This document shows positions 1 to 10,062 of a stretch of 64,000 nt of DNA, piece after piece (position 1 is the first letter of the stretch; every line of letters starts with the position of its first letter). Made by a program: the position numbers and the translations under genes. The DNA comes from Limoniibacter endophyticus (lineage in GTDB: Bacteria; Pseudomonadota; Alphaproteobacteria; Rhizobiales; Rhizobiaceae), in contig NZ_BMZO01000008.1 in the NCBI RefSeq assembly GCF_014652835.1, positions 41,203-105,202 of the forward strand. Reading direction: 5' to 3'. The notes beneath the pieces were generated by a model. The model did no database searches and was not told where the DNA came from. It worked only from the letters and a program-made list of their open reading frames with translations.

Positions 1-2046
1 ATCATCGACGCGACAATTCCGGAGCTGCGCCGCGATGCACTGGCAGTGCGAAATGGCACAGCGAGTCTGGTTGTCCAAAACTACCGTCAGGCTCCCTCCA
101 TATCAGGGAGTATTCGTGCTGGGGAGATCGTACAGGGCGCCAATACGTTGCGTGACACCGATCTCGTCCTTGAAAGCACTGGCAATCGAACAGGCTTTAC
201 CGTTACTTCGCGCTTCAATGGTGGACCTGCCAGTATTCGAGGCGCGCTCACGACCGGGCAGGCGCTGGAGGTCGCGCTTGATGCGGCCAGTCTCACATTC
301 CAGAACATTCCCATTGCGCTGCGGCGCTCGACGCAAGTCAACATTGAAAACGGGACCACTCGTATTGCCGAAACCACCCTTGAGATTGGCGGCGGCTCTG
401 TCGTCGTGAGCGGGACGGCGGGAGACCAGCTCAATATCAGCGCCCGCATCAACTCCGTGCCTGCTTCGATCATCAACCAGTTCGCGCGAGGTTTGGGTGC
501 GCAGGGTACGGTGAACGGCACCGTGGGCGTAGCGGGTGCAGCCTCCGATCCGAGCGTGTCCTACGATGTGAACTGGACGGGTGCGTCGCTGGCGCAGACA
601 CAGTCGCTTGGCGTCAGCGCCATGAGCCTGACCGCGCGCGGTCGCTACGCGAACGGTCAGGTCAACTTCGAAAGCTTCGGCGCACAAAATGGCCAAGGCT
701 TGTCGCTAAGCGGTTCCGGTACTGTGGGCGTCGCAAATGGTGGCGGACTCGGCCTGACGATCACTGGTCAGACGCCTTTCGCGCTGCTTGCCGGCATGTT
801 GGCGGAGCAGGGAATTGCACTCACCGGCAGCGCAGACGTTAATCTGCGCGTAGGCGGCACGACCGGCAATCCGGATATTTCAGGGACTGTGCGTTCGAAT
901 GGCGGACGTCTCGTCCTGGCGGCTTCCGGTCTTGCGATCAATAATATCGCGCTGAACGTGGATCTCGGAGCCAATACGGCCCGGATAACCGCCCTGGCCG
1001 GTCAGCTTTCAAGCGGCGGCTCAGTATCAGGATCGGGCACTATCGGTATTGCGCAGGGCAGCGGGTATCCTGCCGATCTGCGCCTTCTGGTCGAAAACGC
1101 GCGATATACGGACGGCCGTCTCGTAACTACCAATCTGGGCGGCGAGATTACTCTGAGCGGTCAGTTAACCGCCTCGCCCGATATTGGTGGCACGATCAAT
1201 CTCGGGCGCACTGTCGTGACGATCCCCGAGCGCCTGCCTGCATCTCTAACACGTCTGAATGTTCAGCATCGCAATGCCCCCGCCGATGTACGACGGCAGC
1301 GTCAAGCTCTGACCCCGATTACCTCCGGCGGCAATTCAGGTAGCGGCATCGGGCTGAACATCACTGTCAACGCGCCGCAACAGATTTTTGTCCGTGGCCG
1401 CGGCCTTGACGCGGAGCTTGGCGGCAATATCGTTCTGACAGGAAATACCGCCGCACCCGAGGCGCAAGGTCAATTCGAGCTTCGTCGAGGACGACTGGAA
1501 ATTCTCGGCCGTCGTTTGACCTTCACTGAAGGCACCATGACCTTCGCAGGCTCCTATATTCCCTACCTCGACATGCGCGCGGAATCGAAGGCGACCGACA
1601 CAACGGTGACGGTGCTTGTAACCGGGCCGGCGGATAATCCGAAATTCAGCTTTGAATCGATCCCGGCATTGCCGGAAGACGAAGTTCTGGCACGCCTTAT
1701 CTTCGGCCGCGAGATGTCGTCGCTCTCCCCGGTTCAGATCGCGAGGCTCGCCGCGGCGGCCGCCGAGCTGGCTGGAGTCGGCGGTTCGTCCTCGCTGCTG
1801 TCGACGCTGGAGGATAGCATCGGCGTCGATGATATAGATGTTGAAAGTACGGAGGATGGCGGAACATCGGTGCGCGCGGGTAAATATCTCAATGAGCGCA
1901 CTTATGTAACGATCGAAAAAGGCGACGCCGCAGGTTCGGGCAAGGCAACGATCAATCTTGATCTCGGGCGCGGTCTGAAAGTGCGTGGGCAGGCCTCGGA
2001 CGATGGTGACGCTGGCGGCGGCATTTTCTATGAAAGGGAATATTGA
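1..2046 (+). CDS. tamB: TamB-like inner-membrane translocation/assembly protein, C-terminal part
   Basis: The frame is open from the first base, so the gene starts upstream and only its last 681 codons are here. The visible part is a long run of short beta-strand repeats rich in Gly, Ser, Asn and Thr. It ends in the conserved DUF490/TamB_C domain, roughly the last 330 residues, with the segment GRRLTFTEGTMTFAG and a final Phe/Tyr-type ending (FYEREY). TamB proteins form a periplasm-spanning groove with the outer-membrane partner TamA and are linked to autotransporter assembly and lipid transport. The partner gene would be expected upstream, outside the window. A hairpin follows 70 bp after the stop. 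The family call is firm; the exact role in this organism is inferred. Confidence 0.88.
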   Translation: MIDATIPELRRDALAVRNGTASLVVQNYRQAPSISGSIRAGEIVQGANTLRDTDLVLESTGNRTGFTVTSRFNGGPASIRGALTTGQALEVALDAASLTFQNIPIALRRSTQVNIENGTTRIAETTLEIGGGSVVVSGTAGDQLNISARINSVPASIINQFARGLGAQGTVNGTVGVAGAASDPSVSYDVNWTGASLAQTQSLGVSAMSLTARGRYANGQVNFESFGAQNGQGLSLSGSGTVGVANGGGLGLTITGQTPFALLAGMLAEQGIALTGSADVNLRVGGTTGNPDISGTVRSNGGRLVLAASGLAINNIALNVDLGANTARITALAGQLSSGGSVSGSGTIGIAQGSGYPADLRLLVENARYTDGRLVTTNLGGEITLSGQLTASPDIGGTINLGRTVVTIPERLPASLTRLNVQHRNAPADVRRQRQALTPITSGGNSGSGIGLNITVNAPQQIFVRGRGLDAELGGNIVLTGNTAAPEAQGQFELRRGRLEILGRRLTFTEGTMTFAGSYIPYLDMRAESKATDTTVTVLVTGPADNPKFSFESIPALPEDEVLARLIFGREMSSLSPVQIARLAAAAAELAGVGGSSSLLSTLEDSIGVDDIDVESTEDGGTSVRAGKYLNERTYVTIEKGDAAGSGKATINLDLGRGLKVRGQASDDGDAGGGIFYEREY

Positions 2047-2110
2047 GAAACTGAGTCAGCGTCTTTTCGAGCTGATTCAGTTCTCAAGTTCAAGAGACTG
2101 GATTTAAAGC

Positions 2111-2140
2111 AAAAATGGGAGCACGCCGTCGCTCCCATTT
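2111..2140 (-). terminator. Hairpin terminator between convergent genes
   Basis: Arms AAATGGGAGC (2113-2122) and GCTCCCATTT (2131-2140) enclose an 8-nt loop. The minus-strand reading continues into a T5 run, so it best serves the thiamine-diphosphate enzyme gene. It may also stop tamB transcription. Confidence 0.7.
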
Positions 2141-2161
2141 CGTTTCCAAGTGAAACTCGGC

Positions 2162-3817
2162 TTATTTTCCGGCGCGAATTTCGCTCAAAGTCCGCGCAGG
2201 TGTGATCGCTTCAGGATCGAGCTTGATCTCGATGATCGCGGGTTTGTTCGATGCACGTGCTCGAGAAAAAGCTTGGGCAAACTCTTCGGTTTTCTCTACC
2301 GTCTCGCCATGCCCGCCATAGGCGCGGGCGAGTGCCGCGAAGTCAGGGTTCTTAAGGTCGGTGCCGGAAACGCGGCCAGGATATTCGCGCTCCTGATGCA
2401 TGCGGATCGTGCCATAAGTGCCGTTGTTGATGACGAGCACAATGATATTGAGGCCGTGCTGAACGGCAGTGGCGAATTCCTGCCCATGCATCATGAAGCA
2501 GCCATCGCCTGCAAAGCAGATGACCTCGCGATTCTTGTCGAGGGCCTTCGCTGCTACGGCTGCGGGCAGGCCGTAGCCCATCGAACCGGAGGTCGGCGCT
2601 GCCTGCGTTCCGAAGCTGCGGAACCTGTGAAAACGGTGCAGCCAGGTTGCATAATTGCCAGCGCCATTGGTCATAATGGCATCAAGCGGCAACACTTCTT
2701 CCAGATGCTCCATGATTGGTCCCATCTGCACCGCTCCCGGACCGGTCTTCGGAGGAGTGGACCAGGCGAGGTAGCTGGCATGCAGAGCCTGGGTGCGATC
2801 GGCCCAGGCGGGCAGGGCGTGGGGGGCATCGAGTGCCGCAAAAGCATCGACGAAGGCCGATGCAGCCGCATTGATTGCCAGTGTCGGACGATAAACGCGA
2901 CCCAATTCCTCCGCGTCTGCGTGGACATGCACCAGCGTTTGGTCCGGATAAGGCGATTTCAGCACGGTATAATTTGACGAGGGCATCTCACCGAAGCGCC
3001 CGCCGAGCAGAAGAACCAGATCCGACTGCTTGATGGCTTCGGCGAGTTTTGGGTTGGGTCCGATGCCTATGTCGCCAGCGTAACAAGGGTGAGCGTGGTC
3101 AAACAGCATCTGGCGCCGAAAGGAGCAGGCGACAGGAAGAGCCCATTTTTCGGCAACGCTCTGGAAACGGCTGACGGCATCTTCGTTCCATCGCGTGCCG
3201 CCAAGAATCACGAATGGTCGTTGGGCGCGTGTCAAAAGGCCCACAAGTTCATCCATCTCCGGCTGACCTGGCCGGGTTTCTACCGGCGTTGCCGGAAGCG
3301 CTTTGGGCGCATCCACTTCCGTCACCAGCATATTTTCAGGCAATGCTATCACCACGGGGCCGGGGCGGCCGGACGTGGCGACAGCGAAGGCGCGGGTCAG
3401 GAGTTCAGGAATGCGGGAGGCGTCCTCGATTTCCGTCACCCACTTGGCGACGGAGCCGTAAAAGGCCCGGTAGTCGATTTCCTGAAACGCTTCGCGCTCG
3501 CGTGCACCCGCGTCGATCTGGCCGATGAAGAGGATCATCGGGATCGAATCCTGTGCCGCAATATGGATACCGGCGGAAGCGTTGGTAGCGCCGGGGCCGC
3601 GCGTGACGAAACAGATGCCGGGTTTGCCGGTCAGGCGTCCCTCGCAATCGGCCATCATGGCCGCACCGCCTTCTTGGCGGCAGACGATCGTCTCGATCTT
3701 CGAGTCGTGGAGCGCATCGAGAACGGCAAGATAGCTTTCGCCGGGGACGCAGAATATGCGTTCCACGCCATTGGCTTCCAAAACCTCAACGACGAGTTGG
3801 CCACCGGTTCGGGTCAT
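2162..3817 (-). CDS. Thiamine-diphosphate-dependent enzyme, acetolactate synthase-like
   Basis: The 551-residue protein has the three-part TPP enzyme layout: an N-terminal pyrimidine-binding domain with the catalytic Glu in RQEGG (about residue 49), a central domain, and a C-terminal pyrophosphate domain. The C-terminal domain carries the metal/TPP motif, GDG at about 437-439 and NN at about 464-465. The family includes acetolactate synthase, oxalyl-CoA decarboxylase and 2-hydroxyacyl-CoA lyase, and sequence reading alone does not choose between them. Its start overlaps the stop of a class III CoA-transferase gene by ATGA. This suggests that the two proteins act on the same acyl-CoA, as in the oxalate pair Frc/Oxc. 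No separate acetolactate synthase small subunit is seen, which argues against a simple branched-chain amino-acid role. Confidence 0.85.
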   Translation of the reverse strand: MTRTGGQLVVEVLEANGVERIFCVPGESYLAVLDALHDSKIETIVCRQEGGAAMMADCEGRLTGKPGICFVTRGPGATNASAGIHIAAQDSIPMILFIGQIDAGAREREAFQEIDYRAFYGSVAKWVTEIEDASRIPELLTRAFAVATSGRPGPVVIALPENMLVTEVDAPKALPATPVETRPGQPEMDELVGLLTRAQRPFVILGGTRWNEDAVSRFQSVAEKWALPVACSFRRQMLFDHAHPCYAGDIGIGPNPKLAEAIKQSDLVLLLGGRFGEMPSSNYTVLKSPYPDQTLVHVHADAEELGRVYRPTLAINAAASAFVDAFAALDAPHALPAWADRTQALHASYLAWSTPPKTGPGAVQMGPIMEHLEEVLPLDAIMTNGAGNYATWLHRFHRFRSFGTQAAPTSGSMGYGLPAAVAAKALDKNREVICFAGDGCFMMHGQEFATAVQHGLNIIVLVINNGTYGTIRMHQEREYPGRVSGTDLKNPDFAALARAYGGHGETVEKTEEFAQAFSRARASNKPAIIEIKLDPEAITPARTLSEIRAGK

Positions 3818-4995
3818 TTCGATGTCTCCTCAAGTGCGCCGAGAACGGCCTGCGTATGTTCGCCTAACCGGGGCGAGGGGCGGTCGTAGGAAAGCGGGGT
3901 TTTCGACAGGACGATCGGCGTCCGCACCGAAGGGACCGTATTTCCGTGCCCGTCGTCAAGTTCGAGTTTCAGCTTGCGCGCAATAATCTGCGGATCGGCG
4001 AACATGTCCTCAATCGTGTTGATCGGGCTGGCAGGTACGCCCTTCGCTTCCAGTGCTCCCAGAAGCGCATCTCGTGAAAAGAGCGCCATCTTATCGACGA
4101 TCTGGGTGCGCAGGGCGTCGCGATTGGCAACGCGCGCGGCGTTAGTCGCGAAATCCGGATCGTCCGGCAGGTGGTCCAGACCGACAACTTTACAAAACTT
4201 TGCGAACTGTCCGTCATTCCCGACAGCGAGAATGATATGACCGTCGGCAACCGGCAGAACCTCGTAAGGGGCAATGTTCATATGGGCATTGCCCATCTGC
4301 ACGGGCGTGCGCCCCGAAACGAGATAGTTCATATTCTGGTTTGCCAGAACCGCGGCTTGCGCATCGAAGAGTGCCATGTCGATGTGCTGACCTTCTCCGG
4401 TTGCCTGCGTGTGCCGTAATGCGGCTTGAATGGCGATCACCGAGTATAGACCAGTAAATATATCGGCAACGGCGACGCCTACCTTCTGGGGCTCGCCCTC
4501 CGGCTCGCCGGTAATCGACATGAGGCCGGACATGCCCTGAATGATGAAATCATAGCCCGCGCGCGGAGCATACGGCCCGCTCTGACCAAAGCCTGTGATC
4601 GAGCAATAAACCAGCTTCGGATTGATCTTGGCGAGTGTTTCGTAATCAAGCCCATATTTCTTCAATCCGCCGAGCTTGAAATTCTCGATAAGCACGTCGG
4701 CATCGGTCACAAGCTTGCGGATCGTTTCGGCTCCTTCCGGTGTGGCGAAATCGATGGCGACGGACCGTTTGCCGCGATTGCACGCGTGATAATAGGCGGC
4801 GGACATATCGGCGCCGTCATGGCCGGTTACGAAGGGCGGGCCCCATTTGCGTGTATCGTCGCCGCCATTCGGATTCTCGATCTTGATGACGTCGGCGCCC
4901 AGATCAGCCAGCACCTGCCCGCACCAAGGTCCGGCCAGAATCCGCGCGAGTTCGATGACTTTGATCCCTTTGAGAGGCGCGTTGTTCTGACTCAT
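3814..4995 (-). CDS. Class III CoA-transferase (CaiB/BaiF family)
   Basis: This family moves CoA between carboxylic acids. The sequence has the family opening GIKVIELARILAGPWCGQVLADLGADVIKIE and the RGKRSVAIDF segment. The presumed catalytic Asp lies in VADIFTG, where formyl-CoA transferase has its active Asp. I chose the ATG at 4995 (MSQNNAPLKG, 393 aa) because GGAAAG lies just before it. An in-frame ATG at 5016 gives seven more residues but has no clear ribosome site. It is translationally coupled to the thiamine-diphosphate enzyme downstream. The CoA donor and acceptor are unknown; oxalate/formate is one option, and 2-hydroxy or branched acids are others. Confidence 0.87.
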   Translation of the reverse strand: MSQNNAPLKGIKVIELARILAGPWCGQVLADLGADVIKIENPNGGDDTRKWGPPFVTGHDGADMSAAYYHACNRGKRSVAIDFATPEGAETIRKLVTDADVLIENFKLGGLKKYGLDYETLAKINPKLVYCSITGFGQSGPYAPRAGYDFIIQGMSGLMSITGEPEGEPQKVGVAVADIFTGLYSVIAIQAALRHTQATGEGQHIDMALFDAQAAVLANQNMNYLVSGRTPVQMGNAHMNIAPYEVLPVADGHIILAVGNDGQFAKFCKVVGLDHLPDDPDFATNAARVANRDALRTQIVDKMALFSRDALLGALEAKGVPASPINTIEDMFADPQIIARKLKLELDDGHGNTVPSVRTPIVLSKTPLSYDRPSPRLGEHTQAVLGALEETSK

Positions 4996-5091
4996 GCAGC
5001 TTTCCATCCCATTCATTTGCGGGATAGAACATAACAGCCGTTCAGCATCGGTTTGAATGCTGAAATGAAATTGGTTGATGCCGGAAGCGTG

Positions 5092-6018
5092 TCATAGCGG
5101 TGGAAAACGCTGCTTCAGCCAGGAAATAAATTCAGCGGTTGCGTCGTCGCGATTGATCTCGTTCAGCGTTTCATGGCGGGTGTCGGGGTAGATCGTAACG
5201 GTAACATCGCTCATGTTCTGAGCCCGCAATCGCTTGTCCAGCCAGAGCACGGATTTGCCACCTTCCGTTGCCGGATCGGCAGTGCCTCCGACCAGATTGA
5301 CCGGTATGTTCGAGCGCAAGCGTTTCATCCGTTCCGGCTGATGCGCAACCTTCATGAGCGCAAAAACATCCGTCCACATGGCCACAGAGCCATCGAAGCC
5401 GCATAGCGGATCGCGTTCATAGCCATTCACTTCCGCTTCATCCCGGCTCAGCCAGTCGCTTTGCCCCTTCCTCCCTGGAATGCCGGCCGCCCATTGCCGA
5501 AACGTCATGCGTGGCAAGAGGCGCGACGGCACGTCATGGCCAAGGCGGAAGCGCTCGTAGCCCAGCAGAAAACGCGCAGTCGCGTTAAGGGCTGGAACGC
5601 CGAAATTACTGTTCCAGATGGCGAGCGCCTGCGTCGCTTCCGGATGCCGAACTGCGTGGTTGAGCGCGATCAGCCCGCCCATCGAATGCCCGAAGGTGAT
5701 AATTGGTAGATCGGGAAAGTCTTGCGCAATGCGCATATGCACTGCGGCCACGTCATCGAGTACCCGCAGTGCGCCCTCTCTTGGCGCAAACATGCCTTGT
5801 CGCGCATCCGGCGCTTTCGTTTCACCATGGCCGCGATGATCATGCGCGTAAACGTGGAAACCGGCTTTTGCCAACGCAGCGGCAAAGCGACCGTAGCGCG
5901 CGGCATGTTCCGCGAAGCCGTGATTGATCTGCACCGCGCCGCGTACGCGGCTGGTGGCCGGGGTTACGAAGAGAGCGAGCGAGGCTCCGGAGGGGGACAG
6001 AAGAGTTTGTTTTTCCAC
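5092..6018 (-). CDS. Alpha/beta hydrolase, lysophospholipase/monoacylglycerol lipase-like
   Basis: The 308-aa protein is a PldB/monoglyceride-lipase type serine hydrolase. The nucleophile elbow GHSMGG places the Ser near residue 112. An oxyanion-type [11 protein letters not shown] motif lies near 33-42, an acid in GTADPATEG near 250, and the catalytic His in DTRHETLNE near 282. No signal peptide or membrane segment is visible, so it is probably cytosolic or peripheral. Translation seems to begin at GTG, because no closer ATG keeps the conserved N terminus. It is transcribed divergently from ettA with about 100 bp between them. The likely substrate is a lysolipid or monoglyceride, inferred from family only. 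Confidence 0.82.
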   Translation of the reverse strand: MEKQTLLSPSGASLALFVTPATSRVRGAVQINHGFAEHAARYGRFAAALAKAGFHVYAHDHRGHGETKAPDARQGMFAPREGALRVLDDVAAVHMRIAQDFPDLPIITFGHSMGGLIALNHAVRHPEATQALAIWNSNFGVPALNATARFLLGYERFRLGHDVPSRLLPRMTFRQWAAGIPGRKGQSDWLSRDEAEVNGYERDPLCGFDGSVAMWTDVFALMKVAHQPERMKRLRSNIPVNLVGGTADPATEGGKSVLWLDKRLRAQNMSDVTVTIYPDTRHETLNEINRDDATAEFISWLKQRFPPL

Positions 6019-6117
6019 TTCCGCGCTGTTCTCCCAAAAGAGGTTTGCCGATTACGGCCTGATCGCCTACATAGCTGCCAAGACATTTCCATTCAGTGCA
6101 AAAACGGGAAACATCGC

Positions 6118-7767
6118 GTGGCGCGCCAATTCATCTATCATATGTCCGGCCTCAACAAGGCCTATGGAGCCAAGAAGGTTCTCGATAATGTTCACCTGTC
6201 CTTCTACCCCGACGCCAAGATCGGCATATTGGGTCCGAACGGTGCAGGTAAGTCGACCGTCCTGCGCATCATGGCGGGCCTCGACAAGGAATACAGCGGC
6301 GAGGCGTGGCTCGCAGAGGGCGCTACCTGCGGCTACCTTCCGCAGGAGCCAGTGCTTGACACCTCCAAGGATGTCTGGGGCAATGTGATGGAGGGTGTTG
6401 CCGAAAAGCAGGCCATCCTTGATCGCTACAATGAACTGATGATGAACTATTCGGATGAAACGGCGGATGAGGGGGCAAGGCTCCAGGATGTCATCGACAG
6501 CCAGAATCTCTGGGATCTGGACAGCCAGGTCGAAATGGCGATGGAGGCGCTAAGATGCCCGCCCAAAGATGCAGACGTCACCATGCTTTCGGGCGGTGAA
6601 AAGCGTCGCGTCGCGCTTTGTCGTCTGTTGCTGAGCAAGCCTGATCTGCTGCTGCTCGACGAACCGACCAACCATCTCGACGCTGAAACCACTGCCTGGC
6701 TCGAGCGTCACCTGCGTGAATATCCAGGCGCGGTGATGATCATCACCCACGATCGCTATTTCCTGGATAATGTGACGGGCTGGATTCTCGAACTCGACCG
6801 TGGCCGCGGCATTCCGTATGAGGGCAATTACTCGGCCTATCTGGAAGCCAAGGCAAAGCGTATGGAGCAGGAAGGCCGCGAAGAAGCCTCTCGTCAGAAG
6901 GCCATTTCACGCGAACGGGAATGGATTTCCTCCAGCCCGAAAGCCCGTCAGGCCAAGTCTAAGGCGCGTATTAACGCTTATGACGATCTGGTCAAGGCAG
7001 CCAATGATCGTCGCCCCGGGGACGCTCAGATCATCATACCAGCGGGCGAGCGTCTCGGGCAGACCGTCATCAACGCAAACAAGATTTCCAAGGGCTTCGG
7101 CGACCGTCTGTTGATCGAGGACCTGGAGTTCAAGCTTCCGCCCGGTGGCATCGTTGGCGTTATCGGTCCGAACGGTGCGGGTAAGTCTACGCTGTTCCGC
7201 ATGATCACCGGCCAGGAAACACCCGACAGCGGTTCGATCGAAATTGGTGAGACCGTACAGCTCTCCTTCGTAGACCAGAGCCGCGATACACTGAATGCCG
7301 ACAAAACCGTCTGGGAAGAAATCTCCGGCGGCAGCGATATTATCAAGCTCGGCAAGCATGAAATGAACAGCCGCGCCTATTGCTCGTCGTTCAATTTCAA
7401 GGGCGGCGATCAGCAGCAGAAGGTCGGGAATCTGTCTGGCGGTCAGCGCAATCGCGTGCATCTTGCTAAAATGTTGAAGAGCGGCGGTAACGTCCTTCTG
7501 CTCGACGAACCAACCAATGATCTCGATACGGAAACGCTGGGCGCGCTTGAAGACGCGCTCGAAAACTTCGCCGGGTGCGCTGTTATCATCAGCCACGATC
7601 GTATGTTCCTCGACCGTCTGGCAACGCACATTCTGGCATTCGAAGGCGACAGCCATGTGGAGTGGTTCGAGGGCAATTTCGAAGACTATGAGAAGGACAA
7701 GATTCGTCGTCTTGGACCGGTATCAGTCAATCCGAAGCGCGTCACCTACAAGCCGCTGACACGCTGA
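6118..7767 (+). CDS. ettA: ABC-F ATPase EttA, energy-dependent translational throttle protein
   Basis: Two ABC ATPase domains lie on one soluble chain without membrane segments. Both have GPNGAGKST Walker A motifs. The signatures are [11 protein letters not shown] and [11 protein letters not shown], and the Walker B motifs are [12 protein letters not shown] and [12 protein letters not shown]. EttA binds the ribosomal E site and gates entry into elongation according to ATP/ADP level. The start is set at GTG 6118, which gives [17 protein letters not shown] and matches the family N terminus. The frame stays open upstream to 5722, but that part overlaps the divergent lipase gene and looks non-coding. 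The predicted length of 549 aa fits the family (about 555). Confidence 0.93.
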   Translation: MARQFIYHMSGLNKAYGAKKVLDNVHLSFYPDAKIGILGPNGAGKSTVLRIMAGLDKEYSGEAWLAEGATCGYLPQEPVLDTSKDVWGNVMEGVAEKQAILDRYNELMMNYSDETADEGARLQDVIDSQNLWDLDSQVEMAMEALRCPPKDADVTMLSGGEKRRVALCRLLLSKPDLLLLDEPTNHLDAETTAWLERHLREYPGAVMIITHDRYFLDNVTGWILELDRGRGIPYEGNYSAYLEAKAKRMEQEGREEASRQKAISREREWISSSPKARQAKSKARINAYDDLVKAANDRRPGDAQIIIPAGERLGQTVINANKISKGFGDRLLIEDLEFKLPPGGIVGVIGPNGAGKSTLFRMITGQETPDSGSIEIGETVQLSFVDQSRDTLNADKTVWEEISGGSDIIKLGKHEMNSRAYCSSFNFKGGDQQQKVGNLSGGQRNRVHLAKMLKSGGNVLLLDEPTNDLDTETLGALEDALENFAGCAVIISHDRMFLDRLATHILAFEGDSHVEWFEGNFEDYEKDKIRRLGPVSVNPKRVTYKPLTR

Positions 7768-7784
7768 TAGGCACCTATCGGTGA

Positions 7785-7823
7785 ATGCGGCCCGGCATCG
7801 CTCGATGCCGGGCCGCATTTTAT
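7785..7823 (+). terminator. Rho-independent terminator after ettA
   Basis: A long GC stem, ATGCGGCCCGGCATCG with CGATGCCGGGCCGCAT, is followed by TTTATTT. It sits 18 bp after the ettA stop. Confidence 0.88.
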
Positions 7824-7985
7824 TTGGGCTTTCCGGTCATTCGCAGAATTTCGTGGGTTTCTAGCGCGGAGGGCGTGACAAATGAGATGCAGACCTTGAG
7901 GCATGCCGATGGATTTTGTATGCGCAGGGCTTAACAGGTTTTGTCGTGAAGGGAGGCGCGGCGCAACGCAGATGGAGAAGAGCAT

Positions 7986-8525
7986 ATGTTGGTAGGCAGA
8001 AAAGTACCGGAAGTGACCTTCCGCACCCGCGTTCGCGACGATTCGATCGAGGGTCCGAACCCATTTCGTTGGGAAAACAAGACGTCCTCGGATTATTTTG
8101 CAGGCAAGCGCGTCGTTCTGTTTTCGCTGCCCGGCGCGTTCACGCCGACCTGCTCGACTTTCCAGTTGCCGGATTTCGAGCGCCTTTTCCCGGAGTTTCA
8201 GGCTGAAGGCATCGACGACATCTATTGTGTCTCCGTCAACGACGCCTTTGTCATGAACGCGTGGGGCAAGTCGCAGAACCTTGTCAACGTCAAGCTCATT
8301 CCGGACGGCTCGGGCGAGTTCACGCGCAAGATGGGTATGCTGGTCGCCAAGGATAATCTCGGCTTTGGCATGCGTTCCTGGCGCTATGCTGCTGTCATCA
8401 ATGACGGTGTCATCGAGAAGTTCTTCGAAGAAGAAGGCTACGCCGACAATTGCGAAACTGATCCTTACGGTGTTTCGGCGCCGCAGAACATTCTGGAAAA
8501 CCTGCGCGCCAAGGCAGCCGCTTGA
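7986..8525 (+). CDS. Peroxiredoxin (AhpC/TSA, PRX5-like)
   Basis: The 179-aa thiol peroxidase carries the peroxidatic Cys near residue 56 in [11 protein letters not shown], and the family segment [13 protein letters not shown]. This arrangement is typical of glutaredoxin- or thioredoxin-dependent type 5 peroxiredoxins, which reduce H2O2 and alkyl hydroperoxides in the cytosol. A single further Cys (ADNCETDP, near 155) could act as resolving Cys. The start ATG has AGAAGAG before it. It stands alone between two terminators, and 160 bp of upstream DNA holds its promoter. I see no recognisable OxyR site. Confidence 0.92.
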   Translation: MLVGRKVPEVTFRTRVRDDSIEGPNPFRWENKTSSDYFAGKRVVLFSLPGAFTPTCSTFQLPDFERLFPEFQAEGIDDIYCVSVNDAFVMNAWGKSQNLVNVKLIPDGSGEFTRKMGMLVAKDNLGFGMRSWRYAAVINDGVIEKFFEEEGYADNCETDPYGVSAPQNILENLRAKAAA

Positions 8526-8537
8526 AATCGAAATCAG

Positions 8538-8560
8538 CCCCGGCCACGTGCCGGGGTTTT
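8538..8560 (+). terminator. Rho-independent terminator after the peroxiredoxin gene
   Basis: Arms CCCCGGC and GCCGGGG with a 5-nt loop are followed by TTTT. It lies 13 bp after the stop and 20 bp before tam. Confidence 0.85.
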
Positions 8561-8580
8561 CATTTGCAGGAATGGAAAGC

Positions 8581-9348
8581 ATGAAAGACTGGTCGGCGGC
8601 GCAATATCTCAAGTTCAATGATGAGCGAACGCGGCCCGTGCGCGATCTCGTCGCGCAAATTCCCTTCTCCGGGGAGGGGCGGGTTGTCGACATTGGCTGC
8701 GGACCGGGCAATTCAACTCAAGTGTTGGCTCAGGCCTTTCCGAAGGCGGAGCTTTCAGGCTTTGATACATCGCCGGACATGATCGCCAAGGCGCAGAAAA
8801 CTCTGCCGAACGTGGCCTTCGAACTTGCCGACGCAGCAAGCTGGAAGCCCGAAGCGCCGGTGGATGTTCTTTTTTCTAATGCAGTATTCCAGTGGCTGCC
8901 GGATCACATCGATATCCTGCCGCGCCTACTGGATCATCTGAAGCCTGGTGGTACGCTCGCTATCCAGATGCCGGACAATCTCGCGGAACCAATCCACGTC
9001 GAGATGCGCCGTGTCGCGGCAGAGGGTCCTTGGGCCGGGCGACTGAAGAACGCGGCGCGCGAGCCACTTGCCCCACCTATCGATTATTACGATGCGCTGC
9101 TGCCGAAATCGGCCCGAATCGACATCTGGCACACGGTTTATAACCATCCGCTGGAAGGCGTCGACGCCGTTGTCGAATGGGTGAAAGGAACGGGTCTCAA
9201 ACCGTTCATCGATCCGTTGGATGATGAAGAACGTAGCGAATTTCTTTCGCGCTATCGTGCTGCGTTGATGCGGCATTTCAAGCCGGCCACCGATGGCAAG
9301 GTGCTGTTGCGCTTCCCCCGGCTGTTCATAGTTGCACAGACGGCTTGA
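8581..9348 (+). CDS. tam: Trans-aconitate 2-methyltransferase
   Basis: This SAM-dependent class I methyltransferase of 255 aa has motif [21 protein letters not shown] near residues 34-53 and the acidic end of strand 2 in GFDTSPDMI. The segment [15 protein letters not shown] is typical of Tam. The enzyme monomethylates trans-aconitate, which forms from cis-aconitate and inhibits aconitase. The ATG at 8581 is preferred because GGAATGGAAAGC provides a ribosome site. The ATG at 8572 has AGGA too close. Because a terminator precedes it by 20 bp, its promoter must overlap that terminator or expression comes from read-through. Confidence 0.88.
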   Translation: MKDWSAAQYLKFNDERTRPVRDLVAQIPFSGEGRVVDIGCGPGNSTQVLAQAFPKAELSGFDTSPDMIAKAQKTLPNVAFELADAASWKPEAPVDVLFSNAVFQWLPDHIDILPRLLDHLKPGGTLAIQMPDNLAEPIHVEMRRVAAEGPWAGRLKNAAREPLAPPIDYYDALLPKSARIDIWHTVYNHPLEGVDAVVEWVKGTGLKPFIDPLDDEERSEFLSRYRAALMRHFKPATDGKVLLRFPRLFIVAQTA

Positions 9349-9441
9349 AACGCGGTTGACCCCAAGGTTGATGAGAATTGACTTCAGTCAACCTTCGGGC
9401 AATGGCAGATTGCTTCACTCCATTATCGCCCAGGAAGTTCC

Positions 9442-10059
9442 ATGAACGCGCAGCCGTCCCTTTTCGAACCAGAAATCAAGATCATTCCCAGTCGAAAGGT
9501 CGCGGGTCGTGTCACCGGTCTTTTTCAAGCCCCGCATCGGGATTTTGAAACGGTCGCGGTGGAGAACTTGCAGCTCGGTTTCGACGGAATAGCCGGTGAC
9601 TTCCATCAGGGAATTACCAGAAAGTCGGGCGGACGTGAGCCATGGTATCCACGCGGAACGGAGATTTGCAACGAACGTCAACTGACGATCGTCGCGCCCG
9701 ACGAGCTGGCGAAGATCGCCGCGCTCATGCAACTCGATGAGCTGCATCCTGAATGGATAGGCGCAAACATGCTACTGGAGGGGATCGGCAATCTCTCCAT
9801 GCTGCCGTCCGGATCGCTCATGTTCTTTGAGGGCGGCGTGACCCTCAAGATCGATGGGCAGAACGCGCCCTGCAAATTGGCAGGCGGGCGGATTGCCAAA
9901 CACTGCGCGACAGAGGATCAGGCGGGAATGGCACTGCGATTTCCAAAGGTTGCGCGTCGATTGCGAGGACTTACAGCCTGGGTCGAAAAACCAGGTGAGA
10001 TTCGGGTCGGCGAAGCGGTGACTATCCGTGTGCCGGAGCAGTGGATTTATTCAGTCTGA
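9442..10059 (+). CDS. MOSC-domain protein
   Basis: The 205-aa protein carries a MOSC domain, the sulfur-carrier fold named after the C terminus of molybdenum cofactor sulfurase. Supporting segments are the N-terminal GRVTGLFQAP, GFDGIAGDFHQG, PRGTEICNERQLTIVAPDEL and a single conserved Cys in NAPCKLAGGRI near 145. Stand-alone MOSC proteins are thought to deliver sulfur or handle N-hydroxylated substrates with a molybdenum cofactor; the substrate here is unknown. AGGAAG precedes the ATG. It is isolated from other molybdenum genes. Confidence 0.82.
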   Translation: MNAQPSLFEPEIKIIPSRKVAGRVTGLFQAPHRDFETVAVENLQLGFDGIAGDFHQGITRKSGGREPWYPRGTEICNERQLTIVAPDELAKIAALMQLDELHPEWIGANMLLEGIGNLSMLPSGSLMFFEGGVTLKIDGQNAPCKLAGGRIAKHCATEDQAGMALRFPKVARRLRGLTAWVEKPGEIRVGEAVTIRVPEQWIYSV

Positions 10060-10062
10060 AGT

